DNA of 64,000 bases from Atherinomorus stipes (taxonomy: Eukaryota; Chordata; Actinopteri; Atheriniformes; Atherinidae), in contig JALJCO010010564.1 of the NCBI GenBank assembly GCA_023101725.1, positions 372,001 to 436,000 on the forward strand, in the 5' to 3' direction. Every line of letters begins with the position of its first letter. Position 1 is the stretch's first letter. Shown one piece after another: positions 42,281 to 52,175 of this stretch. Under the pieces are notes generated by a model, which worked only from the letters and a program-made list of their open reading frames with translations, made no database searches and was not told the DNA's origin. A program made the position numbers and the translations under genes.

Positions 42281-43365
42281 GGGGATTATCACGCTTCCGT
42301 GTTTCGAACTTCCGGTTTGAAACAGTTAGACGGCCCACTTCCGTTCAATGTCCCTGCCTTACTTCGTAGATAACGTGAATAAACGCCAACCCTACTTAAA
42401 TTTTCACGAATTCCAGACTGAAGTGATACTAAGGAAGAAGTGGATCAAAGCCATTCTCCAGAGTGAAGGGCCGCACTTTATAATACAACAACGTAGCATG
42501 TTTGTTTGCAGCCGGTGGGGCACAACACCGGCATGCTAGCATTAGCCAGCTAGCGTTTACCGACGTGCTTAACTTTGTGCATCTTAAAACACACATACAT
42601 CTGAAAATCGGGTCTGTACCTCCCCGTTTCCAGTGGAACAACTGGGGACTGCCAAGAAAGGAGACGCTTTCAGATGCTTGTGTGTTTTCAGCCGCACAAA
42701 GTTAGGCACGTCATCAAGCTGGCTAATGCTAGCCTGCTAACAGTAGTCCGCCAGCTACTACTCTGTTAAACTTTGTAAATCGGATAAACGCCAATGCCAA
42801 GTTTTCATTCCAGACTGAAGTGATGCTAAGGAAGAAGTGGGTCAAAACGACCGATTCGCCGCGGTGAAGGACCGAACTTTATAATAAAAGTCTGCACAGT
42901 CGTGTTGGCAGGCTAGCATTAGCCAGCTCGATGACGTGCCTAACTTTGTGCGGCTGAAAACACACAAGCATCTGAAAGCGTCTCGTTTTTTGTGCAGTCC
43001 CCAGTTGTTCCACTGGAAACAGGGAGGTACAGACCCGATTTTCAGATGTTTGTGTGTTTTAAGACGCACAATGTTAAGCACGTCAGTAAACGCTAGCTGG
43101 CTAATGCTAACATGCTGTGAAGTGCCGGTGTCGTGCCCCACCGACTACAAACAAACGTGTGTTTTATTATAAAGTTTATTATAAAGATCGATCGCTTTGA
43201 TCCAGCTTTTGATCCAGTATCACTTTAGTCTGGAATGAAAACTTAAGTATGTTTGGAGTTTATCCGATTTTAACAGTATAACAGAGCAGGAACGGCTGAT
43301 GTTAAAATGGCCCAGAAGAGGAAGTGTCCAAATACCGGGAAGTTCCGGTAAGCGTGATAATCCCC
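42281..43365. mobile_element. Fold-back element containing three THAP-finger fragments
   Basis: GGGGATTATCACGCTTCCG and CGGTAAGCGTGATAATCCCC are inverted ends. Inside, 42,530-42,650 is inverted at 43,005-43,110, and a third partial copy lies at 42,900-43,010. THAP-like coding remnants occur at 42,348-42,540 (+), about 42,770-42,890 (+) and about 43,141-43,275 (-). A THAP DNA-binding domain is typical of P-element and Kolobok transposases. No clear target duplication. Confidence 0.7.
42348..42539 (+). pseudogene. THAP zinc-finger remnant
   Basis: The 63-codon frame reads NVNKRQPYLNFHEFQTEVIL, RKKWIKAILQSEG and MFVCSRW. The pattern F-x-F, LRKKWIKAI and VCSRxF is that of THAP zinc fingers, which bind DNA through a C2CH zinc site. 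The N-terminal CxxC is not visible and the final histidine is replaced (VCSRW), so zinc binding would be lost. The same block recurs twice in this element in more decayed form (QTEVMLRKKWVK near 42,815). It is a fragment of a transposase N-terminus. Confidence 0.6.
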
Positions 43366-44004
43366 TATTATCTCTGCAAAGATTGATCCTTATAAAGTAA
43401 AGTAGAGCAAAATTACAGAGGTTTTATACAGACTATTCAAGCGGACTTTCTAAAATGGCAATTTTGGCACCATTTGTGCCATTTGAGGTTTTTGATGTAC
43501 TGAAATATGCATTTCACTTTCATGTCATTATTGGTGATCCTCACATGCATTTTAAACAGTTTTTGAGTTGTTGTTTTTTTTGTTTGTTTGTTTTTTTTCC
43601 ACTTTTCTGAAATATCAACCAAACCTGTATATATTTTCCACAGAAAACCATAAAAGTAACTGAAGTTTGAATCACAATGAAACATTTATTTTTCAACAGC
43701 AATGGGAAAAATAAAAAATGATTTAGAAACAATAGTAAAATCAAACTGTAAATAAAATCACATAACAACTATTTACATGGACTGTAAAGTCCAAATAAAA
43801 ATAAACTAGAAACATTACTAGAAATCAAACTGTATACTGTAAGAAAAAATCACACACACACACACACACGTTTGGTTTTCTATCCCCATGGGGTACATCC
43901 ATTGACATAATGCATTCCCTAACACCTTACCCTAAACCTAATGCCCATAACTGATGGCCTAAACCTAACCCTTGCCCTAACCCTAACCAAAACCTAATTG
44001 GAAC
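43366..44004. repeat. Dispersed repeat region with CA run and CCTAAACC-type repeats
   Basis: A (CA)n at 43,852-43,869 is followed by TTTGGTTTTCTATCCCCATG and degenerate CCTAAACCTAACCC units. The region resumes after the nested element (44,939-45,130) with a second CA run. A 35-bp block (AACTATTTACATGGACTGTA...) at 43,766-43,800 is repeated directly at 45,108-45,142. Confidence 0.6.
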
Positions 44005-44007
44005 TTA

Positions 44008-44935
44008 GGGTGAATTCCAAATCCTGTCTTAACCCTCAATCTCAAAAATGCGCTCTCCCGCAGAAGAGCAAGTGCTGTCCCAATTCCAAGAAAGTTAAGT
44101 TAAGGGGCAAGTTTGAGGGCTGAATCACCCTCAATATTAAGATTCTCCAACACACCCTTGTGAGTAAGGGCTACCCAGAATGCAAGCAGCAAAGAAGGCG
44201 AGCTACAAATCTTAAGCATTTTCTTTGTTAATGGAAGTAAAAATATTACGAAAACCATTGTTTTATCTTAGTTTAGGCCCATGCTATGGATTAGTTACGT
44301 CGTTGTTGCATAATATTTATTTTTATTTTACGATGTTTTGTCAATAGCGGCCGGTGCGGTCAAGCCATGTTGCTATCGTTTAAGTTAGTTCACGTTATAA
44401 AATGGTCATAATGTCATTGTTTTATGACGTGCTTGTGCCGATAACAGTATAAGAAAACCGGGCCGATGTCATCTCCCGTAGTCGCAAAGTTATGGAACGA
44501 TAGTTCTGTTTCATTCCTTCTCTAAACAAAGCTCCTCGTGCTCTTTGCAGGTCGAGTCCTAATGACAATTGTCAGTCAGGTGACGTGCAGACCAGCTGAC
44601 TGGCAGTCATCCAGGAATTCACAGAACCACAGTTACCTATGTAACTTTCGTTATAGCTGGTGTTTACCTTTCAATAAGCCATGGTATGTGGTGACAGCTG
44701 AATACATCCATACGCAGGGTTAACATTGCAAATAAATGTAAATCTGCGTCTCCTTCTTCTTCTGACAGACTGAACGCCGCTTTGGCGTAATGCTGACCCC
44801 CACAGTTTAAAGACCTATCTGCATTTAAGGGTGTCCCATTTCCAAGTCACAAAATAGCCCTTAACACTTGGTTTTGAGGGCTAACTAATATTGAGGGTTG
44901 AGCTTGAGGGTTAAGATAGGAATTGGAATTGGGCC
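44008..44935. mobile_element. Harbinger-like MITE, TTA duplication
   Basis: TTA at 44005-44007 and 44936-44938 flank GGGTGAATTCCAAATCC and AGGAATTGGAATTGGGCC (inverted). Inner CTTAACCCTCAA / TTGAGGGTTAAG also pair. A 3-bp TWA duplication fits the PIF/Harbinger group. No coding content. Confidence 0.75.
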
Positions 44936-45244
44936 TTAATCTCTAAAACGTAGACTTGACCCTCAAAACGGGGTTTGGATCCGTGGGGACCGGAAAAATG
45001 TCCCCATGAAGGTAAAACGTCCTCATGGTGATGGTAAAAATCCGGAACATGGTCCATACAATGTTGCAAAAATGCCCACGCCCATGCATACACACACACA
45101 CCCACACAAAACTATTAACGTGGACTGTGAAGTCCAAATTGAAAATGGCTTATTTCTAGCGTCTGTCATGCCAGAGCTGGAAACAGTTCTTTTTTGATGT
45201 CAGGCACAGTGGGACCTGACATTTGCGGCAGTTTGTAGTCGTCT

Positions 45245-45893
45245 TCACCCTTGGCATCCCAGCATCATGACATCTTTTGCAATGCTATCGCATTCTGTCA
45301 GAGTCCTCACTGGCATAGAAGATGGGCATGCAGGTGGTGGTGGTGGCAGGAGGTGGAGTAGCTGTGAGCCGGCAGCAAACTGCAACATCTCTTCCAGGAA
45401 CTGCTCCCTGAAGGTCTTCTGGGTGTGTGGCTTTGTCTGGGCCGGGTTTCTTAACTTCAGCAGCTCCTTGTGCAGCAGGAAGCTGTTCACCACAGCAATG
45501 TCCACAAAATGATTAAAAAAAGTCTTTTACCATTTTATGGTCTTGTGGCAGATGCTGTAGTAGCCTATCAGTGCATCGGATAGATCTACACCTCCCATGT
45601 TGCAGTTGTAGTCCACCACAGCATCGGGGACAGGTACAGACTCCACCTGCCACACACCAGCCTTCCTTTACCTTCCTTTTGGCAGTCTGTCCTGTGAAGG
45701 TGTCATGCACTAATGAGCACATGGTCACTTTCCACATCCATCCATTTTACAAAAGAAGATCGCCACGCTGTACCCATCGCAGCTCTCCCCTCTCAGCTTT
45801 CTTAGGCAGGTCATTTGCCTGGGTCTGAGGAAAACCAACACGATTCCTCCTGATGGTTCCACAACAGCCAATGACATTTTCTTGGCCAAATCT
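45245..45893 (-). pseudogene. piggyBac-type transposase, C-terminal part
   Basis: On the minus strand the reading shows GQENVIGCCGTIRRNRVGFP, then WVQRGDLLL, VKWMDVWKVTMCSLVHDTFT and [10 protein letters not shown]. Further on, in shifted frames, come a decayed proline/cysteine-rich stretch, HFVDIAVVNSFLLHKELL and QTKPHTQKTFREQFLEEMLQ. VKWMD-W-VTM-S--H---GQT--RK-KE is shared with the plus-strand copy at 49.4-50.0 kb. At least two frameshifts are present. About 60 residues expected before GCCGTI are absent, apparently deleted when the composite MITE inserted. Confidence 0.75.
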
Positions 45894-45913
45894 TGGACCA
45901 GGGTTTCTCAGTA

Positions 45914-47416
45914 CAGGGGTCTCATTTATAAAACTGCATAGGATCTTTACGAAAAGTGTACGTACGCCCAAAACCAAAAGTTTGCATACGCCAAAAAATA
46001 TTCAGATTTATAAAACCGTGCGTACGCACAGATTCAAGCAATTTTCCCTTTATAGATCACACTCTTCCTGGAAGTTTGCGCAGGTGAATTTGGCTCATAT
46101 CCCACCTCCTACACGCCCACATTCTACCATAAATGGTTAATGCAAAGCAACTCGTGGATGTTTCTGCATATAAATGAGCCAGTTGATCTGAGGCATTTAA
46201 AACTGAATCGTGGCAATCGAATATTCAATAAAACGCCATTTTGCGGAGACTGAAGTGCAGGTGCTTGTTGGTGAAGTGGAGCCTCTCAAAATCATTTCAT
46301 TTGGGCGTCACAGGAAACACAGATGGAGGAAAGTCTGCTGAGTGACAGCAGGTTGTTGTGGCGGTGATGATGTAACAGAGGTCTGTTCCAGAAGTCGCTG
46401 TGGAGGAAACGCAGTGTCAAAGCGACTGTGTGCAGAACACAGAACACCTGTTTGGTGTGGTGCAGAGCCATTCCCCCTCCCGTGCCCCCCCTCGCCTGCA
46501 AACACCTCGGGGGGGGGGAGTGGGCGTGATTGTGGGTCCAGTTCATAGACAAAGCGCTGCAAAAGTAAACGTTATTTTCCGGCTCATCATCATCATCCTC
46601 ATCGGGCCAGGAAATCCTGAAAACGCGCTACCTTCTAATTTGACCATTTGTAGGTCCTCCAGCAGCACCGATGCGCAGCATTACGCAGGAGTGCACCGAC
46701 AGTATTAACATGTGGGCATCCCCCAACACAGGGAGAGGGGGGGGGTTACATCAGTCAGTCTGATTGCTGCGCAACTTGTCAGATTCTATGTATCAATGTG
46801 GTGAATATATCACCATGATGATCATTGGTAGATGAAGATGATGGTGAGAAAACATGGATGAAAAGTTTATCTAACATATAAGTTTGCTTACGGACCTTTT
46901 CATTTATTTGAAAGGTTCTTATAGTTTCAGCTCACCTGCGCACAGTGCACAGCATAAATAACGCTGCTGGTTTGAATCCTTTAAAGCCAATACGATTGAA
47001 ATTTGATATGAAGGGGAAAATAAATGTTTGAGTGTGACAGGACAAAAGGAGAACTTGGACGGGGGTCGATCTCAAGCCTCCTGTGTAAAAGTCATGCGCA
47101 CTAACCACTCTGCCAAACAAGATTTTGAGGGTAAGAAGCCTGCGCACATTATCACTTAGATGGAAGGGACAGGATCTCGCACTGCCAGCAGGAGAATCAT
47201 GATGCAGTGTGTTTCAGTTCCCCACCTCACCATCTGTGTCGCCAGTTTCCCCAGTCTCCAAAACCAGCGTACGCATGGGTCAGAGTTAACGTGAGAGACC
47301 GCACATTTTCCCGTCAAGTTTGCTTTTTAGAAATCACAACTTTTGTGTGGAAACTGACGTACGCCAGTTTCAGGCCCTGTTTTGTGCATATGCAACGTTT
47401 ATAAATGAGACCCCTG
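45914..47416 (+). mobile_element. Harbinger-like element with CATTTATAAA ends and a Myb/SANT-like remnant
   Basis: CAGGGGTCTCATTTATAAA and TTTATAAATGAGACCCCTG are exact inverted ends, 1,503 bp apart. The flanking trinucleotides are GTA and GTC (one mismatch). Motifs GTACGTACGCC and GTGCGTACGCAC follow the left end. It encodes a Myb/SANT-like fragment at 46231-46344. Confidence 0.75.
46231..46344 (+). pseudogene. Myb/SANT-like DNA-binding remnant
   Basis: The frame reads KRHFAETEVQVLVGEVEPLK, then IISFGRHRKHRWRKVC before a TGA. F-(ST)-E-E-L--LV-EVE ... (L/I)-FG and the later W-(R/K)-(I/V) are the landmarks of the Myb/SANT-like domain of Harbinger-type accessory proteins and relatives. Just beyond, in another frame, GGDDVTEV resembles the next helix. 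The rest is not readable. It supports a Harbinger origin but is not functional. Confidence 0.5.
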
Positions 47417-47619
47417 GTCTTCAGGCACCCCTGCCCTGCATGTAATCCAGGATTTCAACTCCACCACACCTGATTCAGATCAACTCAACTGCTCATCAAG
47501 TTCTTTGCAAGCTGCTAATGAGCCTTTCATCTGAGTCGGGTGTGTTGAAATAGGAATATCTTGAAAACCAGCAAGCCAGGGGTCCCTGAGGACCAGGATT
47601 GAGAAACACTGCAGTAATC

Positions 47620-47861
47620 AGCCAGAACAAACAGTTTGCACCCCCACTTTGTGGGTTTGTCCGTCATGTACTGCCTCATGCTTATTCTGGCTTTGGAAGC
47701 AACCATGCGCTCGTCGATGGAGAGGTTTTGATGTGGATGGAAGTGGGTTTTTCAGGCCGTCAACATCTCACTATAGAGAGGCTTTCTTTTGAGGAGACAG
47801 TCATATCCCACGGTGTTTTTCTTTTTGTCATTTTCTTAATCTTCAGCAGGGTTGTTTAGAT
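47620..47861 (-). pseudogene. piggyBac-type transposase, central part
   Basis: The minus-strand reading shows ENDKKKNTVGYDCLLKRKPL, then [25 protein letters not shown] and [26 protein letters not shown]-(ST)KARIS-(KR)QYM-DKPTKWG is the conserved first-aspartate block of PGBD4-like transposases and is shared with the plus-strand copy starting at 49,394. It is bounded by MITEs on both sides. Confidence 0.8.
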
Positions 47862-48075
47862 CAGTCTTTCTCAACTGCGGTCCTCAGGACCCGCTGCCCT
47901 GCATAGCTTCGATGTGTTCCTACTTTAACACACCTGATTCAGATGAATGAACTTCCTCATCAAGTTCTTTGCAGCGTGTTAACGAGCCATTCATTTGATT
48001 CAGGTGTGTGAAAGCAGGGTTGTCTAGAAGTTATGTAGGGCGGTGGGTCCTGAGGACTGGAATTGAGAAACACTG
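47862..48075. mobile_element. hAT-type MITE, 214 bp, exact 8-bp duplication
   Basis: CAGTCTTTCTCAACTGCGG...GGAATTGAGAAACACTG between GTTTAGAT at 47854-47861 and 48076-48083. Inner GGTCCTCAGGACCC / GGGTCCTGAGGAC also pair. Confidence 0.9.
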
Positions 48076-48097
48076 GTTTAGATGAATTGACCAGAGG

Positions 48098-48589
48098 TAG
48101 GAATGGTGAAAACGAAGCTTCATGAGACACTGAGACATTTTGACACAGCTGCCAAGAGATTGACACGAAGTCTTGAGACATTTGAGATCGTGAGCATGAG
48201 CTACATCTGCTGGCCGTGGATGTGTACTGCAGCTGAGGGAAGCGCTGCCTGGAGCTGTCTTGTCTCTGACACTGTGTATAATAAAAGATACGTTGCCAAC
48301 CTTCAGTTAGTGTTTCCTTTGTGGTTAATATCTTGGAATTATCCTCTGTGATAAATTAACTATTTTTCCATAAATTCCCAAGCAAATGGAACCTGTATTA
48401 AGCATTGACAGATTAATAAACCCAGTCTCTTCAAGATTTTGGCTCGACACTCACGGATGACGTAACGAAGCCTCGGTTAGTGTGGTCACGTGGCTTTTGG
48501 CATGCTGACACCAAAACAGCGGTAGCGAGACTTCCGGTTCATAAGATCGAGGCGGAGTTGAGCAGACGGGCTCGAGCATAACATCCCTA
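48098..48589. mobile_element. Non-autonomous derivative of the hAT at 12,170-15,479
   Basis: The 492-bp unit lies between ACCAGAGG at 48090-48097 and 48590-48597. The left part (GGTGAAAACGAAGCTTCATG, then AGACACTGAGACA) and right part (GAGACTTCCGGTTCATAAGA, then GGCTCGAGCATAACATCCCT) match the ends of the autonomous element. The transposase gene is deleted. One base differs in the left terminus (TAGGAATG against TAGGGATG). Confidence 0.9.
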
Positions 48590-49205
48590 ACCAGAGGATG
48601 GCCTCAAAACGCCCACAAGAAATTCTGTTTCTTGGGAAGAATCTGTAGGCGGGTTTCTGCTTCCAATAATCAGGTATTTTGTGGACAGTCACAAGGCCAG
48701 TGAAAATAATCACAGCCAAAAAGATGTAAAAACTTTGGACTGTAAGGTCTTCCCACTTGAATTTCTTTCCAGCTTGTCGTTTCTTGGCAGCATTTGCATT
48801 TGTGTTGCTGATTATGGTATTGACAACAGAGGGTGTAAAAAAAAAAAGCTGGAGGAGGGCAAGGGGTGACCATGACCTGGTTGTATCACATTGAGGGCCA
48901 GGGGTCCTAGATGGCCTGAATCGCAGAGGGTCAGGTTTTTTTATCCTGTCTATCATTCCACCTCTCCTCTTCTTCTTCTCCTCTCTTTGTTGGTGTTGTA
49001 AACGCAGCTCGACCACGCTTGCTTGTGGCTTTTGGTGTGGTCTTTGCGCTTCTGCTGCCTCTCTTCAGGTAGTCAGAGTGAAGAGATAAGAACTGGGGAA
49101 GAGGAGCTGAGGCTGGACGAGGAGGGCATTCTTCATGTGACTGGGATGTTGATGGCTGCTGGTGTTGATAATCATCATCGCTGTTATATCAAATGTGGAG
49201 GAAAA
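48590..49205 (-). pseudogene. piggyBac-type transposase, N-terminal part
   Basis: On the minus strand an acidic, serine-rich start (DDDYQHQQPSTSQSHEECPP, near 49,170) leads to basic KRGRAAFTT, then GPQCDTTRSWSPLALLQLFF, SVVNTIISNTNANAAKKRQA, KFKWEDLTVQSFYIFLAVII, FTGLVTVHKIPDYW and FFPRNRISCGRFEAIL. These are the N-terminal dimerisation and DNA-binding landmarks of PGBD4-like transposases. The reading passes straight into the hAT duplication at 48,597. Short frameshifts occur near the beginning. Confidence 0.8.
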
Positions 49206-49325
49206 AATAAGTATATCAATTCAGTGGCATTGTTTTGAAAGTGCAATACATGTAATCACAAAAGTAATAGACATCTGGTAATAATAATCAACCAACTCAG
49301 AAGGAAACACACACACACCTATATA

Positions 49326-49330
<5 letters not shown>

Positions 49331-49393
<63 letters not shown>
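49331..49393. repeat. (TA)n microsatellite
   Basis: About 30 TA units between the two head-to-head piggyBac copies. Confidence 0.95.
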
Positions 49394-49394
<1 letters not shown>

Positions 49395-50033
49395 CAATAG
49401 ATGAAAGGATGGTTGCCACCAAAGCCCGGATATCAATGAAACAATATATGAAGGACAAGCCCACAAAATGGGGCTACAAACTTTGTGTGTTAGCAGATTC
49501 TTCCATCAGCTACACTTGGAACTTTTTTTTTTATACTGGAAAAGGACAGTCCACCACAGGACATGGGCTGAGTTATTCTTCCGTGAAGGACCTTCTATCT
49601 TTTGCTTTACTTGGCAACGGCTACACCTTGTATACAGACAATTCCTACACAAGCCCAGCTCTGCTTTCTAATTTATTTCAAAAGAACACTGGCTGCTGTG
49701 GAACCATATGAAAAAACAGAGTTTGTTTCCCACAAACGGAAAAAAAATTACCTCCCAAATAGGCTGAGAGGGTGGGATATTCGATGGCTTCGAAATGAAA
49801 ATCTCCTCTTTGTGAAATGGATGGACACTTGGGAAGTCACGATGTGTTCAACAGTTCATCAAGCTTACAGTGGACAGACAGTAAAGAGGAAAATAAAGGA
49901 AGCTGGTGAATGGAAAACAAAATCAATAACCATGTCAGATTGCTTTGGAGATTACAATAAGTACATGGGAGGTGTGGCTTTATCCCATGCATTGGTGGGA
50001 TTTTACATCGTCCACAACAAAACACCAAAGTGA
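49394..50033 (+). pseudogene. piggyBac-type transposase fragment, plus strand
   Basis: Begins within IDERMVATKARISMKQYMKD at the TA repeat and continues YTWNFFFYTGKG, LYTDNSYTSPALLSNLF (second catalytic aspartate block) and GCCGTI. A frameshift near 49,705 follows, then WDIRWLRNENLLFVKWMD, VTMCSTVHQAYSGQTVKRK and MSDCFGDYNKYMGGVALSHA (third block; the YN-(Y/N)MGGVD-type motif with A in place of the aspartate). It ends at TGA 50031. The N-terminal third is missing. It belongs to the same subgroup as the broken minus-strand copy at 45.2-49.2 kb. Confidence 0.85.
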
Positions 50034-50683
50034 CTCAGATCAGATCTGCTTTTTGACAATCTAAACAAGAAAAACAGGCATGCATTCAGATCTGTTAACC
50101 GTTTGAACCCTAAGCCCATTTTTGTCAAAATTACATACAGTACTCCAGTTAAAATGAGTGTATCTCTGCAACCACAAGGTCTATTTGAGTGAATTTGGTG
50201 TCAAATTACAGAAAACACTTTTTGAGATTTATGAGGTGTTAACCCTCCTGTTGTCCTCATTTTCTGTATACACCCTATGTCCTCCGGGTCAAAATGACCC
50301 GTCTTCATTAAACCCCCAATATAAGCAGTTTAATTTCATTTTAAACACGAAATATTATATTGCTTGAAGAAACAACTTGACATTCACCACAAATTGTGTG
50401 AATACTTGTGTTTTTCCTCTTCATCTGGCAGAAAACTGTATTTATTGAAGACACCACTACCATTATCAATTGTATTATTGTTTCCTGTATAGGTGGTAAG
50501 TAATATTTGTATAGTATTTCTATAACAGAAATGTGCAAAAAGGAGTTTTTAATGCATTTTTTATTTATCCCAATGAGTCAGTTTTTTGTTTACTTTTTTT
50601 GTTTTTTTTTTGCCAGTGAACAATGTAAGAATATGTACAGTACAGTACAAAAATGTGAACACGTGAACCAAACAACAAACATC

Positions 50684-51654
50684 TCATTCAACAGCACATG
50701 TAGGGCAATATACAAGTGCACAGCCTTTGCAGATAAATTTCTTACACCTGCAGCACACAGTATGTGTTTTACAGTCCTTCTTTGTTGGGCAAAACTGACA
50801 CCTTTTCGTCTTGCTTGCCCCAGCTTGGGCAGCGGCTGTGACAGCTGGCTCCTCAGGTCGATCAGGAGATGTAGCACTCTGAATAGCTTTCACAACTGCT
50901 GCAGAGGCTTCTGTGCGGGGGACATGCTTCCTTCTTTCAATGAGTGGGGTTACAAGTGCCTTTCCAAGCTGCTCCAGGAACACCCTCCTCTTGTTCTGCT
51001 TACTAGACATCCAGGTCGGGTTGATCTCTCTCCAAATTACAAATGCATTGTAGGAGGAAACATCAATGATGTTGTGGAAGATGACCAGGGGCCAGCGGGC
51101 CGTCATCCTTCTGCAGCTGTAGGTTCCAATCACCTTATCCAGGTTGTCCACACCTCCTTTGTTGCAGTTATAGTCAAGGATGATGGTTGGCTTCTTGTCC
51201 TCACGATCACTTATGTCAGCATCTGTGTGCAGGGTGCTCATAAGCACCACATTCTTGTTTTTTTTGGGGAGGTAGGAAACTAAAGTGGTGGTGGGCGTGA
51301 AGGCAAACTTCGATGAGAAGACACCTCTGTCCTTTGATGCAAGCAGTGCAGGTGGGAGCTCGGGCTTGTTCTTTCGAACTGTGCCAACCATGGTGATCTT
51401 CCTCTTCAGGAGCTGTTGTCCGAGCTCATAAGATGTAAAGAAATTGTCGCATGTCACATTGTGACCCCTCAGTCCCTCTGTCACATCAAGCACAACTCGC
51501 ATCCCCTGGTTCTTCTCTGGGCCTCCACTGGTCGGCTTCCCAGTGTAGACTTGCATTTTCCAAGCGTAGCTTGATTTGGCATCGCAAGCCACCCATGACT
51601 TGATCCCATATTTTGCTGGCTTGCTGGGCATATACTGCCGGAAAGGACAACGGC
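50684..51654 (-). CDS. piggyBac-type transposase, last exon
   Basis: After an acceptor TTCAAAG the frame reads RCPFRQYMPSKPAKYGIKSW and then the catalytic core. VTCDNFFTSYELG holds the second catalytic aspartate, and NKGGVDNLDKVIGTYSCRRM, then TARWP, the third. Near the end a cysteine-rich domain (CQFCPTKKDCKTHTVCCRC, ICKGCALVYCPTC) is the zinc-binding C-terminal domain of piggyBac transposases, which recognises the transposon ends. No stop or shift occurs in these 323 codons. It joins the exon ending at 51752, 97 bp upstream. Confidence 0.92.
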
Positions 51655-51751
51655 CTTTGAACAGAGGACATTAGCATCAGTGAGTATTAGTGTCACAGAA
51701 AACAGCCATAGCAATCAATAAAAAATCACTCCAAATGTGAAAATAAATTAC

Positions 51752-52175
51752 CTCTGAATGGAACCAGTTGCTCATCCACTGTTACGTTAGGCCCCGGGTT
51801 GTAGAGGTAGGGCAGCCGCTCCACCCACTTGTCCCAGACGTCCCTGATGGCTGCAAGTTTGTCTGTCACACGTCTTGCTGGTCTTGACTCACGATTATCA
51901 AAGCGTAGCAGTCTTGAATAGGTGTGAAAGAGTTTCAGTGGCATCGTGGCTCGGAAAATTGGCCTTCCACTCTCTGCATCCCATAGACTAGCTGCAGCCT
52001 CACCTCGGGACCTATATACACCTGCTAAGATGAGCAGCCCTAAGTAGGCATGCAAGTCAGTCTCATCCATCCTTTTCCAGCTGTCGCCGTACTTGCGAAA
52101 ACCCTCCAGATTTGTCATCTCCAGGATTATTTTTTCTATTGCTGGTGTGATGAACAAATAGAAAGTAGACACAAT
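51752..52175 (-). CDS. piggyBac-type transposase, middle exon, first part interrupted by a MITE
   Basis: Reads VSTFYLFITPAIEKIILEMT, KRMDETDLHAYLGLLILAGV, then SRGEAAASLWD, FHTYSRLLRFDN and PNVTVDEQLVPFRG. DEQLVPFRG holds the first catalytic aspartate (compare DEQL--FRG in known piggyBac proteins). The exon ends after the first base of the glycine codon with GAG/GTAATT as donor; joining to 51654 restores FRGRCPFRQYMPSKP, the standard motif. The reading comes from 53,641 on the far side of the MITE. Confidence 0.9.

Larger units (their letters stand above)
45899..47611. mobile_element. hAT-type MITE interrupted by a Harbinger-like element
   Basis: Left stub CAGGGTTTCTCAG and right part (from about 47,417) TCCCTGAGGACCAGGATTGA, then GAAACACTG, correspond to the family of the MITE at 47862-48075. 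It lacks an identifiable target duplication in the piggyBac copy. Confidence 0.65.
45245..49205 (-). mobile_element. piggyBac-type transposon, minus strand, broken by stacked insertions
   Basis: A PGBD4-like transposase runs from about 49,205 (N-terminus) to 45,245 (C-terminus). It is interrupted by a hAT MITE (48098-48589), a small hAT-type MITE (47862-48075) and a composite (45899-47611, itself containing 45914-47416). The terminal TTAA ends were not identified. Confidence 0.85.

Noticed and set aside
43940..43995. Possible interstitial telomere repeat (CCCTAA-like units)
   Set aside because: Units are irregular (CCTAAACC, CCCTAACC, CCTTACC) and part of a dispersed repeat that resumes after a MITE; not an (TTAGGG)n array.
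49221..49466. Frames with poly(Tyr-Ile) runs
   Set aside because: Translation of the (TA)n repeat.
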